This document shows positions 44,500 through 56,300 of a stretch of 64,000 bases of DNA, piece after piece. Position numbers and translations under genes: made by a program. The number at the start of each line of letters is the position of its first letter. Position 1 is the stretch's first letter. The stretch covers positions 1 through 64,000 of the forward strand of contig WHUZ01000050.1 in the NCBI GenBank assembly GCA_015179045.1, in the 5' to 3' direction. The notes under the pieces were generated by a model. That model searched no databases. It saw nothing but the letters and a program-made list of their open reading frames with translations, and was not told the DNA's origin. This DNA is from Kalaharituber pfeilii. Lineage: Eukaryota; Ascomycota; Pezizomycetes; Pezizales; Pezizaceae.

Positions 44500-45692
44500 G
44501 GTGTGAAATTGCAAATCGGAGATATGGAGCAGGAAAGTATCGCGTAAGTAGATGTAAGTTATAATGTACGTGTGCATAGTGCGTAGTTTTCGTGGGCATG
44601 ATAAACAAATATGTCGTGGCGTACGCGGCTAGCATTAATTAGAGCCTGCCGTTCCGCAAAGTCTGAGGCCCGGGATGTCTGCTGGATGTTGGATGCATGC
44701 ATGGTAGAGGGGAGGGGGGATCTATAATGATCCAAGGTTACTTGTATACATGTTTCGCAGGTCCGTGTGATGCGCTTTGATAGAAAGATCGAAAAAGCAA
44801 TTTGCTGTTTGTAAAGCTAAGTGGAAGAGGGGAGGAAATTGAACTGGGGTTTGATGACGCTGCGACGTATAGGTATAGGAGGGAGTTTTTTTGCCCTACC
44901 TCGCGTCGTGCTCGAGACTCTTGCATCTAGGTATGTGTGTTCTATGGCTCGTTGCACGCGGCTATCTGTATGCTGGTCCTGGTCCTCTGGCGGCGCTCCA
45001 TAGCTCGTTGTTTGCTGTCCTGTGCACATCTCTTTTCGATACCATGCAGCCATTGGAGGTGCATGCTTCGTGGTTCTCTGTTTTGTGCGCTTTTCTTATC
45101 GAAATCAAGCAGCGTACACGCTCACCTTTGGCGGCTTGGTTGCTGTTTATACAGTGAGTAGGATGTGCTTCCACATTTTCTGGATTCGGGCCAGGTGTAA
45201 AAAAGGATCATAAAAGCGGAGTAGTCAATTTTCTTGTCTGTGGAGTCTGGTCTGTCGATCCATCCATGCCTGTCTGATGCGATGATCTCTTTACAGACCT
45301 ATCGATGAATAATTTGTGCACCGCTTCCACCTTCCAACCGAACTGATACCATCCAGCCAAGGCCATGCCTCGCTTCTTTTGTTTCGCACTCGCGTCGCTA
45401 TGTTGCGCACGCGTCACGATACGCTCCGACTGCTGAATGCCGCGCCTTGCCGCGTCCAGCCTTAATATCTTCCATCGGCACTGCAGAACCTCTCCGGACA
45501 GGCAGATTCTGCCTGCCGCTCCCGGACCTCATCAGACGATAAACTTTACGCCATGACACTGTGGCACAGGTACCAACATTGTGGGGTAGGTAGATCAAAT
45601 GTTGGTACTTGATACCAGCATTGAGTGATGCAAAATAGAGGCTGGGCATAGTCCGTGCGAGAGGTCAGTGACCTGGTGTGGCAACAGGGTAT

Positions 45693-45700
<8 letters not shown>
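44500..45700. other. spacer, no recognised gene
   Basis: Short open frames on both strands at 44817-45417 lack motifs. A small inverted repeat (GTACCAACATT with AATGTTGGTAC, 45571-45609) is present but unexplained. Confidence 0.4.
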
Positions 45701-45723
<23 letters not shown>

Positions 45724-48370
45724 TTTTTATTCACGTAACCCCGCATACAGGCTATCAGCCTATGGCAGGGACCCATATACCCGGGCCAGGTTTGGAACAC
45801 CTAACTACGGAATCTACATGCACATCTTGAGCACTCAGTGCTCTCCGTCCCCGGCTACCCCAGATCGAGGCAGGCAAACCAGTACTCGACCGGGTCGCCC
45901 TCCACACCTTCTTGCTTCCACCCTTTCTCCTCTAGGTCCTCCCAGGACTGCCAGGTGACATGTGCCCCATCTTTGTCCTTCCTCTGGGGTCGCTCCAGTT
46001 CGGTGCACCTGAACACCACATGCTCAGCACTCCATGCCTCACCACATGTACATTGTACCTCCTCGCCACTGACCATCCTCCTCCACATAGCTCCGCCTTT
46101 TCCAGTCCGCAGCCATGTGTAATTTGTGAGTGCTCTCCTGCCCCACTTCACGAATTTGCCCTTCCCAAACCCTGCACGCTCCCTCTCCTCTTTTCTTTTT
46201 CGAACTAACTCTTGACGCAGCCCACCCTCAGTGGTGTCATGCCGCAATAGGAAATAACAGGGATTAGTTCTTGGTAACAACCATGCAGTGATCGACCCGA
46301 ACCACAGAATGCTCTCGAACCGCCGCCATAGCTCTACATCATTCCACATCATTCTACAGCATTCTACAAGCACTCTTTTATGTCGTCATGTATGTTTCTA
46401 TTTCCATCTGTCTTCTTCTATGTCGTCATGTCAAGTTCATGCAATACTCGTACCTGCTACTTCTGTTCACTCTCTCTCATCTATATATACCTCTTCTACC
46501 CGCCTGTATGTAGTCTCCACTGGTCAACGTACGCTCATTCTCTCTTCCACCTTGTCCCTCTCTGTCCCTGCTGTCTCGTAGCACCCGCGATCGTGCCTTC
46601 GCCTACTGATCCCAGCATCGCCCTTACAAGTGGCCTGCCCATCATACCTCATGCACTTGGCCCCCTCTTTGGCCAACTCATCTGCCTTCTCATTGCCTTC
46701 TATCCCTACGTGGGCCTTGACCCATGCCAGTTTCACTGCATCCGCCTCCCTTAACCTTTGCCGCCTCTCTGCAATCAGCTCTATCACCCGTGCTAGAACT
46801 GCAGTCCTTGCCTTGCCAGTTTTTCCTGCTTTCTGGACTGCACTGATAGCTGCCTGAGAGTCTGCGAGTAGTAGCACTTTTTCACTGCCATCAACTGCTT
46901 CAAGGGCACTCTTCATTCCTGAGACCCCGCCGTCCCACACAGTTGCTTTTGTGCCTACCCACCGGGACCCTTCTGACTCACCTGCTACCACCTGCCTCCA
47001 GCACCATCCGCCACCAACACCGCCTTCCTCACTACGGCTGCCATCTGTGAAAATAGCTACCGAGTCACTCTTAGCCTCATTGATGGCCTTTTCCCATTTG
47101 GCTGGGGTGTCTTCCTTGCACAGCTTGAGGTCAATGACCTCAATGTCTGCCTGCAGTAGGTGTACATCTCGTCCCCAGGACACTCTCTCCTCCTCATCGA
47201 CCTCGAGAGTGCTGGCAATCTTTCCAGCTACTGACTCAAATCCATCATTTTTGTCTGTAGCATAACCCAAGCTGAAGTCTCTCCAGTCCCTCCCCCTCTC
47301 CCCCTCTCTGTCTGGGTCTGAGGCTACCATTCCACTGAAGCTTTCAGGCCACAGGTCCCCCACTCCTGTAGGGTCCCTCACTGATCTCAGTGCATACCTT
47401 GCTTGGCCTTGATCGAGGATCGTCGTTACACTCTCTACTCCGGCAATAGCCTCGACCTTTACTCTCGCTGCCCCTTGAACTGCACCAGTGCATTTGCGGA
47501 GTGCTTGATACTGCAACCTCTCAAATTCCTCTCTCCACTGCTTCTGGCCTCTCCACCCAATTTCGGACCCCCAAAGGGCTACTGCCCTTACCATGCCTGT
47601 ATAAGCCTTTCTCCATGAGATAGGACTCTCCCAGCTACCCGCATCACGAAGGACAAGCGGGAAATACATGTATTTAGTCATTAGTTAGTCCTTTTCTTTT
47701 GTTAGATCTATACCTCGCCATAGCCCATAGGGCGGCACGCGAGTAATGAAATTAAAAAAAAAAAAAAAAAAAGAGATAGGACTCATTCCCCATTGAGAGT
47801 TGCCTAGTCCAGACAGTGCGCCCATGAGTTTCCTGGCTTTCTCGATCCGGCTTTTCCAGTGGAGGTCGAAATCAAGAGTGCTGTCACAAATCACCCCTAG
47901 CCACTTGCACCTCTCAACATCTGCCCTTCTCTTGGCCTTCTTGCCCATGACTAGGACCTCCTCCTTTGAGGTCTCCAGTGGTAGACCGTGAGCTTCCGCA
48001 ACCTCCCTGACTACTCCTGCAATTCTCTCCCCAACTCTTCTCATATCCTTTCCTCCTTCCCAATCCAGAATGACACAGTTCATATCATCTACAAATGAGG
48101 GCAGCTCCACCTCACAGTCTCTCACTGCTGCAGCTACCTTTGTTTCCATCTCTTCTAGAATTGGTGCCATGTAGATGAGTGTTGGCATTATGGCCAGTGG
48201 GAGGGGGTGGTGATGCATCAGTGTGCCTCGTAGGTATCGGGTTTCTGGGTCTTGATTCTTGATCGGTTCGTTCTCAAATCTTAGGGTGCGGGCCTCAACC
48301 CTCATACTTTCCCCTTCCACGAAAGTCTGTATCGACTCGAGAGAAAAGCAGGAGTGTTGTATTTTCAACC
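45701..48370 (-). mobile_element. LINE-D, degenerate: RT end, RNase H, zinc knuckle, D-tail
   Basis: The minus strand reads, 5' to 3', an RT remnant (LIYMAPILEEM, LPSFVDDMNCVILDW with the F-V-D-D active site, CKWLGVICDSTLDFDLHWKS). A connection region follows (MVRAVALWGSEIGWRGQKQW), then RNase H: FTDGSR, SALEAVDGS, LADSQAA and WVKAHVGIEGNEKADELAK. Last come a frame-broken stretch, the zinc knuckle (NYTWLRTGKGGAMW, CTCGEAWSAEHVVFRC), the D-tail and a T run of about 27. Frame breaks near 46.4 kb and loss of the 5' half make it inactive. The first residues at 48190-48340 (SIQTFVEGESMRVEARTLRF, RYLRGTLMHHHPLP) match LINE-A and not the order expected before an RT core. Confidence 0.87.
47617..47784 (+). 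mobile_element. A-family retroposon inside LINE-D
   Basis: GAGATAGGACTC is repeated at 47617-47628 and 47773-47784 around 144 nt: a UTR related to LINE-A and the gag-only element (ACATGTATTTAGTCATTAG), the A-hairpin and oligo-A. Removing it rejoins SQWGMSPI to SWRKAYTGM in the host LINE. Confidence 0.9.
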
Positions 48371-48988
48371 CCGTAGATATACTCGCTACCTTGTAGACTA
48401 CGAAAGACTTTGCAATTGATGATGCCTCACCTATTAGTAGGAGTAGAAATTTAAATTATCAGTAATACAAATTCCTTATTGGATTTTATTGGAAGCATCT
48501 TTTGGGGTTTGATCCTGTCCCATTAAGTCCAGAAAAGCTGACGAAATATGCCAATGTTAGACATCAAAAAAATAATTGTCCCTTAACTACATGTTGAAGT
48601 TTTATTGACAAGGAGATAGCAAAGACTTGTATGATGTTCACATATAGAGTCTGGCATGAGGACACAACCTACTTGTCGTAATGCATGCACTGCTTGTAGT
48701 ATTATGCAGTGGTAACACTACATTTGTCGCATCAGTATTTGTTACATCGGTGCCAAGATATTGGCTTTGCAGTACGGTTTTTAACCTCTCTCATTTGCCA
48801 ATGCACGTTGTGCATATCTTAAAGAACTCATGGTATTAAGGTAAAGTAGAGACTTTCAGCTATCAATTACAGCCTAGCAGAGCTCTGAGCCGTTCGCTGC
48901 TAACACTAGTGACTGCGCATTTGTGTCAGGTGGTTGTATGTGAAAGAGAAACAATAAAACCATGAGTTGAAATGGACTACTCGTGAAT

Positions 48989-49110
48989 AGCCTGTAGCGG
49001 CCAAGCCTGCCTCCGGGCTTTGAGGGTTTAGACCCAGGGGCCCTGCCATGGCGAACAGCTACAAGCGGGGTCACGTGAAATTAAAAAAAAAAAAAAAAAG
49101 CCTGTAGCGG
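48989..49110 (+). mobile_element. B-family retroposon, two-hairpin length
   Basis: AGCCTGTAGCGG is repeated exactly at 48989-49000 and 49099-49110. The body starts CCAAGCCTGCCTCCGGGC, then GGCCCTGCCATGGCGAACAG, GCGGGGTCACGTGAAAT and oligo-A. Confidence 0.92.
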
Positions 49111-49204
49111 CGAGTGACCTAACACAGGCATGGACAGCAGAAAAATGAACTCAATTACAGCTATGACATATTGCAATATACACTCAATAACGTGTGGGCT
49201 GCTC

Positions 49205-49290
49205 ACCTGTATATAAATGCCCTGCCATGGCGAACAGCTGCAAGCGGGTTACGTGAAATTAAAAAATAAAAAAAAAACCTGTATATAAAT
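49205..49290 (+). mobile_element. B-tail mini-retroposon, 14-bp TSD
   Basis: ACCTGTATATAAAT is repeated exactly at 49205-49218 and 49277-49290. The 58-nt body is GCCCTGCCATGGCGAACAGC, TGCAAGCGGGTTACGTGAAA and an A-rich tail: the hairpin alone. Confidence 0.93.
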
Positions 49291-50112
49291 TAACATGCAT
49301 ATGGATCATCACTCCAAGGAATACGAATGCAGTCACAATCGAATCACAACAGTCATCTCACATACAAAGTTCAAATATACACTCAAAGTGAGCTTTTGAT
49401 GTACTCCAATTGACAAAATAAAGTTGCGGAATAAATATTCTCATGCCTCTTGGAACATCGACGTTCCCAAGATTGCTGCGGCGGTTGTGCAGAGGCACAT
49501 TATTCGGTCGCTGGACGATCTTGGGCGCTGTACCATTTGAGTACATAAAGTAGATGGGCTTGTACAGTAAGGAATTCGAGTGCATTTGTTACTGTATGCA
49601 TCAAGTGAGGCAGTTTTTTGTGTGTGCGCCTTAGTCTATTGGGACGACCCGTTCACTCCCCACTATTTTTTGATTCCGTGGCGAGTCGGATTTATCTTTG
49701 CTCACCGGCGAACATTCTGGCGAACTCTTGACAAGTTGTAATATTACACTTGCATTCTTGCGTTCTGATGAGGGTTACCTTTTCAAACAGTTTTGCGTGG
49801 AAACACAGGCAATTTCGCGAGATAGTAATAGCCTGAACTCAGCTTATTGTGTCATGTATTGCTGAAGTATACAGTTGGCATGAAAGTTCGTCAACATAGC
49901 ATGTTGTCCGATTTACACCGTCTATACACTTAACATTCATATTAACCGAACTCCAGAACTTCGCAGACTTACCAGCACCCTCGAGTACATTGGATGAATC
50001 GGAATGTGAAAACGTTATTTAATAATAGGAGTCATTAGTCTCAGTTACGGGACGGGTCGCTCTTTGATTTACACATGAACGCTCAGATTAATTGTCTGCG
50101 GCGGCTACAGGT

Positions 50113-50208
50113 AGCTACAGGCTTTTTTTTTTTTTTTTTTAATGTCATTAATCGCTTTCCGCCCTAGGGGCTATGGCGATGTTTTTAAGTACATGAAAAG
50201 CTACAGGC
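50113..50208 (-). mobile_element. A-tail retroposon with short UTR
   Basis: AGCTACAGGC is repeated at 50113-50122 and 50199-50208 around a reversed A-tail plus about 25 nt of UTR (TTTTTAAGTACATGAA). Confidence 0.88.
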
Positions 50209-50312
50209 ATGGGATGAGAGTGTGATTTATATTGTTCGGCAAAGAAAAATAGTAACAATATATAAATAAAGCTATATAGCACAGCACATTGCTCGCATCG
50301 ATTGTAATCACA

Positions 50313-53300
50313 CTAGAGAATTTTCTTAACATACTTGTTGCTGCTCAGTCGCTCAAAGTGCTCGACTATCAACTCTGCTTCCTTGCCCATTTTGTTCAAT
50401 GCTTTTTTCAACTCTACGATATGCATCTGCGGTGCAAAAGTGCAATAATTCCAACAAAACCTCTCCAAACCCTCATCGCTGAAAATTTTCCTCATCTCAG
50501 CGACACTTGCAATGTGCAATTCAACCTCTTCAAAGTATTCCTCAACCCTCTCCAAATCAGCATCTGTATAGTTAGTCCCTAATAGAGAAGTGAAGAAGTT
50601 CTGATATCTTTCAGATGTTTCCGTTGCCTTCCCTTCTGCAAACGTGACCCGTTGGTATATCTCCGGTGCATGAAGCCAGAAGGTGAAGTACATATCTTCA
50701 ACCATTGGTCGTATGAAAGAGTGATGCTCAGGATACCGAGTCTCCAGATCTTCAAGCCTCAATAGCGAGTTATGATACAGCTTGTCCATTGCAATTGTTG
50801 CACGACCCAATGGGGCATCCATCATCTGCCTTCGCTTCTTCGCACGTGGCCAATATTCTCTCCAAATGCGTGCAATCACCTCTGCAGCCTGTCTTTCTAC
50901 AGCGTTGAAGAGTTGCTCTTGTGCCTCATCATCTACAGCTTCTTGATGTTGGGAAACAAAGTCTTGTAAAGGACGTACTTCTTCGAGTGTTACCGTTGGA
51001 ATTCGGCATCGTTGTATCACGGCACTGTACAGAGCAAACCTGCGGTCATCGCCTGGAGTTGTGACTAGAGTAATCCCCTCCCTCCCTCTATACACTGCGA
51101 ATGCATCATGAATGTGCTGAAGGAAGGATTCCTTCGTCTGTGTTTGAGGCGGCCTGATTCCCATCCAACTTCCGTGGCTAGCGAGAGACTGTTGATTTAA
51201 GTCAGTGGGATACTGCCATCTAGTACTATCGGGGAAATATCATGAGAAACTCACAAACATGAGATTCTCCCATGTTGTCGCGAAATAAGCTGGCCATGGT
51301 GTCACACTGCTCAAGTTGATGATGCAGATGCAAATGACGTCAAAACATCTTCTTAGGATAAACTGCTTTGGCACTGTTGAACCCCGGTCCCCGCCAAGTT
51401 TGAACTTGTGGGTCTCTATTTTGAAGAATTTTTCCGTCAGGTCGAGTAAACTTCTGGCGAGGTCCAAGAGACAGGCATTGGCAGCCGCTGAATCATCACG
51501 CAATGGATCATTTACACGTTGCGAGAATCCAAATGTTTGCATCATAGCTTGCATTGGCGACAGTGGTTGAACCGGCCGGCGGTGATGATAAGACGAATAA
51601 ACGCTACGTAGTTGCTTCATATGAACCTCAATCCAGGACGTAGCAATCAGGAACCCACTACGTTCTCCCCCGAGCAGGAGCTGTATATGTTAGTAAATTA
51701 CATCACGAATTGCGAGTGGGACTCACGAGATATGTCGCAATCCTTTCATATAAAAAAAGTACCGCATGAAAAGATTGCAATTGTGAAGTCTCAAGGGCAG
51801 CCACGGACTTGAAAAATTTAGTGAGACTTGGGAACTGTATTATGGTTTATTTATCAATTATGATATCTCGATTGAAAGCGGGGACTGTAATCTCACATCA
51901 GCTCGTCTATGGAAGTTCCTCTGAAGTATTGGCCGTCTATTAAAGAGCTCCAGCCCCTGCCTTTTGGGTTCGTCAAGGTTTCTGTCTCGCAAAGTCCGTT
52001 TAATCAACCCTGAGATGGTGATCCGTGTGTGGGTGGCAGCTCGAGTTCCTGCGTTTGGTCAACTCACGTAAGCTCATTTGGTCGCAATTGTCGAATGTAT
52101 GAATATACACACCTAGCTGTTCTGATCTTTGTACTTGTTCTAGCAGCTCAGAAAAACTGTTTCTCGAGCTCCATTCCTCTTCGAGGTGTATATCCCTCGC
52201 CAGAGTCTGCAGATCGTCCCGCAACCAGCGATACTCTTTATTTTTCTCCAAGTGGGTATTAAAAACTGGCACTAATTCAATCATGGTAGGATCCTGCCGG
52301 GCAGCGGATATATATGTCAACTCTGCAAAAAGCGCCTCGAGCCATCTTCGTTCTGGAAAGCAGAGCATAGTCAACTTCTATCCCAGAAACAGCTGTGGCA
52401 CGGATTCATGGGGTGAACGGGGTGAACGGGGAAATAGCATACGCCTGGGCCGGAAATCTTTCATTAAATCTTCCTCGTATTGCATCACTTGTCGAGGAGT
52501 ATGTCCATAAAAGATTTTTAGCTTGGACATTATTCGTGCTAGTTGATGAATATACTTCATCAGGGTAAAAATCTCAGTAACCCGTAAACTGAATATATAT
52601 GTTCAGCACTTACATTGTTCAATGCCTGAACGTCCAGTTCTGCCCCGGGGCGTGAGTGTTGATATGGGCATTGCAGGGCAGGCCATGCCCCTGTGGAAAT
52701 CTTCGAACACTTGCCTAGCGCGCCGTCAACCTACTAAAGCAACCAGTCAGGAAACAGAAAATTGTATACAAACCTGAAAGTGCCTGTTGTGGACAGTAAG
52801 TGGATGATTTTGCCCGGTTCCACAGAGTGAATGCTTTTTCCAAAGCCATGAAACTTGACTTCACGATTAACCTTCCAAACCACTTTCTACATGCCCTCAG
52901 CAATTGCTCTTCCGACAGCTGCCTTGACATTGGCCCGCCGGCTATCGACACCAGGGGCGATGCGTGAAGCAGGTTGTACGAAGCACGATTCCCATGTTTG
53001 TAGGCACCAACATATCGTTTTGCGACGTCCGGGACCTTTTCCCTGGAAAAGTATAACAGTCTTGCTACTTCCAGTCCATAGGAGATTGCGTCCAATGGGA
53101 GCATACCGAGCTCGTGCACTCTGCCTAAGGTCTCCTCCATTCTCTCCAGAGCCTAGATAAGATCTCTAATTAAATATTGTATTCACTCTACCAGAAGGTC
53201 CCATATACTCACAACGATATCCAAATACTCTTTGGTTCCTGCATACCCATCTATGAAGTAATCTTCTCGCTTGAGTGCACTCTTGTTCAATCTTAGTAAG

Positions 53301-56300
53301 TATGTTAATCTGCGGTAAAGAGCATCCCAGAGCAGATTCATTCCTGGCCTGGCACAAGGATGATGTTCTAAGGCATAGACCGGAGACTTTCCGTCAATTG
53401 TGGTGCGCAAGTCACTGATGAGTAGCAGTTGTTGCATTCTGCTCAATTCGCGTAATTCAATTTGACTCTTCATGTCATCAAATGGCGCAAAGAGTACTGC
53501 TTCGGTAACCTTGCCTATGGAGGTTAAGTATTGAAACGCATCCTTGATTCGATTTTGAGACCGGAACAGATCCAGAAGGTCTTCAGTGTACCCTCTCTGT
53601 CGGTAGAACATCTCAATCTTGAGATCTGAGCCAAGCAAACGCAATGATCTAGTCTTATAGCTTTGGGCAAGTTTGCCTTGATGAGCAAGGAGATTGCAAA
53701 GCCTTGACGATCTCTGGTAAAGAACCGGGTCTAAATCATCCTTGACACTGAAAACCAATTAGTTTCTGCTCGCGACATCAAACCTAAAGTAATGATTTAC
53801 CGTTCCAAGTACTCAACAAGATCTTCATATAGCGCTCCTCGCCGGAGGGCTCTTGTTGCCTCTGCATACATCTGTGCAAGATGGTAGTTGTCTGCTGCAG
53901 TACTGTAATCCCCGGCTCTTTCATACAAGGGAGCTGCTTTGTCTGGTCGAAGCTTCCCAGACCACATAGCTGCAGCCTCACGAAATAAATGGCCAGCCTC
54001 GTAAGATTTGGATGCTTCAAGAGGATGTTCCGCATCCAGAAACAAATGTGCGGACTCTCGGTATAGCTTGTGGAGCTCTTCTCGCGTTACTGGGGTTAAA
54101 GCTTTTGAGATTGCGAGGGCTTCAGCTTCCTGGCGGCGAAGATTGGCCAGTGCTAAAGTTTGGAGCTGTTTATGTTGCGTCTTTTGGAAGCAAAAAAGGG
54201 CCTGAAGATGGCCCTGTTAGCGTGTGACGGCCAAACGCAAATAGAGATTCGAGACTTTACCTGCTTGAAAAGCTTTTTCTCCATGAGATACCTTCCATTC
54301 TTGAGCCATAACTCAGGATTTCCTGAGCTTCCTGAGCGGAGAGCTGTAATCTTTAGAGAAGCCTGGTAGAAAATTAAATTGGTAAGAAGCAGATACGGCA
54401 ACCTTGATCACTCTTGATCAGAGGTAACCTACATCAGCATCGCCTGGGTTTACTACGTCAATTAAGGGCTTTTGGACTTTAGTAGTCCACATATCCACGA
54501 TGACTTTAGCCGTGCTTGCATCCTCCTCAATCATGCGAAGATTGGCCCGACAGCGGGTGACTGCCACGTACAGAGTCTGAATTCATGTACGTTAGAATCA
54601 ATGCTCATCACGTAAATCCACTGTCGCTAACAGACCTTCAGTTCTGAACAAAGGACCTGAAATTAGTTATGGATGTATTAGTAATAAAATTCCAGTGGTC
54701 CGTTGGACGGCTAGGATATAGCTCACAGAATGCCTCTTTGGTTCAAAATCGCCATATTTCACTGGATTGATCAATCTATCCAAGGTGCGGTAGTGCGACG
54801 CATGAGGACTAGACGAAAAGAAGTTCAGCAACACTACATCCTCAAACTCCATCCCTTTACTTTGTAATACAGTCAGAATTAAAACCTCAGCACCAATGCG
54901 TGAGTGAATCTGCTTCTGCGCTTCCTCGTCACGGACCAAGATCACTTGATCTGCCCCGAAGTCTGCCAACCTGTCGTACAGATCAACAAGTCCAAAGGAC
55001 TGATTCACGAGAACATCCTCTGCTTTGAAACCGGCTAGTAACTGTTAGCAAAGCCACTAATGCGATTGCAACACGGTCCGAGGAATACCAAAGAATATAG
55101 GTTTTGGTCCGGAATACTTTCCAATCTCTGGGCTGAGCTTATCAATCAAGTCTGGAAATCCTGAAGGCCACATCGAATGTCAGCAAGCAGCCATCCCAGT
55201 GTGATTATTGCCCGTAAGGTGGATTCAACGTACCATTGCATAAACACTCAATTATAAGCGCACCAAGTGAAATGATTCCCTGATGAGAGCGGTAGTTCTG
55301 AGCCAATTTGAATTCCATTAGTCTAGATAAGGTGCGCTGGCCTGATGCTGATGCAGTATGCTCGAATACTTCGAAGAATAGCTTTTTGACATCATTAATC
55401 CTAAAGGTGGAGTCCCGAGATATACACTGAGCACTGTCGCCCGCTACAAGGATATTGATGATGCCTTAGTAACTATCGCAGTAATTGTGGACATTTGCGA
55501 GTTGGTGAAGGAGCATACCCAAATGAATTCCTCTGGGATATTTGACCAAACTTAAGATCAACTCAATCTCGATCAGCCGTTGATCCTGAATTTCTGTACA
55601 ACATCTAATTAGCCAGATGCGATGTACTCCCTTAGTGCGGAATCACAAGCTTATGACATACCATCAACGTACACTTCCTCAATGATATCTCTCAGTGAGG
55701 CCATGGCTTGCCCACTTTGCTGCAATAGTAGAAACACATTCTTCGTCCTATCTACGCCGTCCCAATCTCGATATTCTGCCTTCAGCTTCTCGTAGTGCTC
55801 GTAAACACTGTAAACCCGACTTCTCTCTGCTTCTGAGGTAAACAGAGGAGCTACTCGAGAGCTTTTGCTTAAATACTGTTCACGGCTAAGTTGCTGCAGA
55901 CCAGAGAGTGAAGACGTGGATCCTTTGATGGTTCCCATGATTTCCGAGAACACAAGGTCAACGGGGATGTTCTTCTTGAGTCCGTTTGAGAAGCGTGTCC
56001 AATAGTCCCGGATAAATGTTTCAACTTGAACCTCTTGCGACGCCCGCAGAATGCTGTTCCTCCTATGAGCCTGTGAGTCGTCGGGGCTGTCAACTGGACC
56101 AATAGTATCATCAAAGTGCTTCCTCTGCGCAACCTTGAGGCTCCTCTCGAGCAACGTCAAAAACTTCTCGTAAGTACATACCAATGGAAAACTATCGTTG
56201 GGCATTGACCAAAAGTCAGTAACATCAGCATTCTCATCCTTCTCCTTAATGGTCTCAAGCTCTGGAGCCTCGTCGACTTGATCACTGTCAAATTTCCCGA

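Larger units (their letters stand above)
48371..50312. other. intergenic with three mini-retroposons
   Basis: No host gene recognised. B-tails lie at 48989-49110 and 49205-49290 and an A-tail at 50113-50208. The rest is unassigned AT-leaning sequence downstream of the helicase gene. Confidence 0.45.

Noticed and set aside
45551..45625. Inverted repeat GTACCAACATT/AATGTTGGTAC as a MITE
   Set aside because: Arms of only 11 bp with a 17-nt loop, no TSD and no second copy seen.
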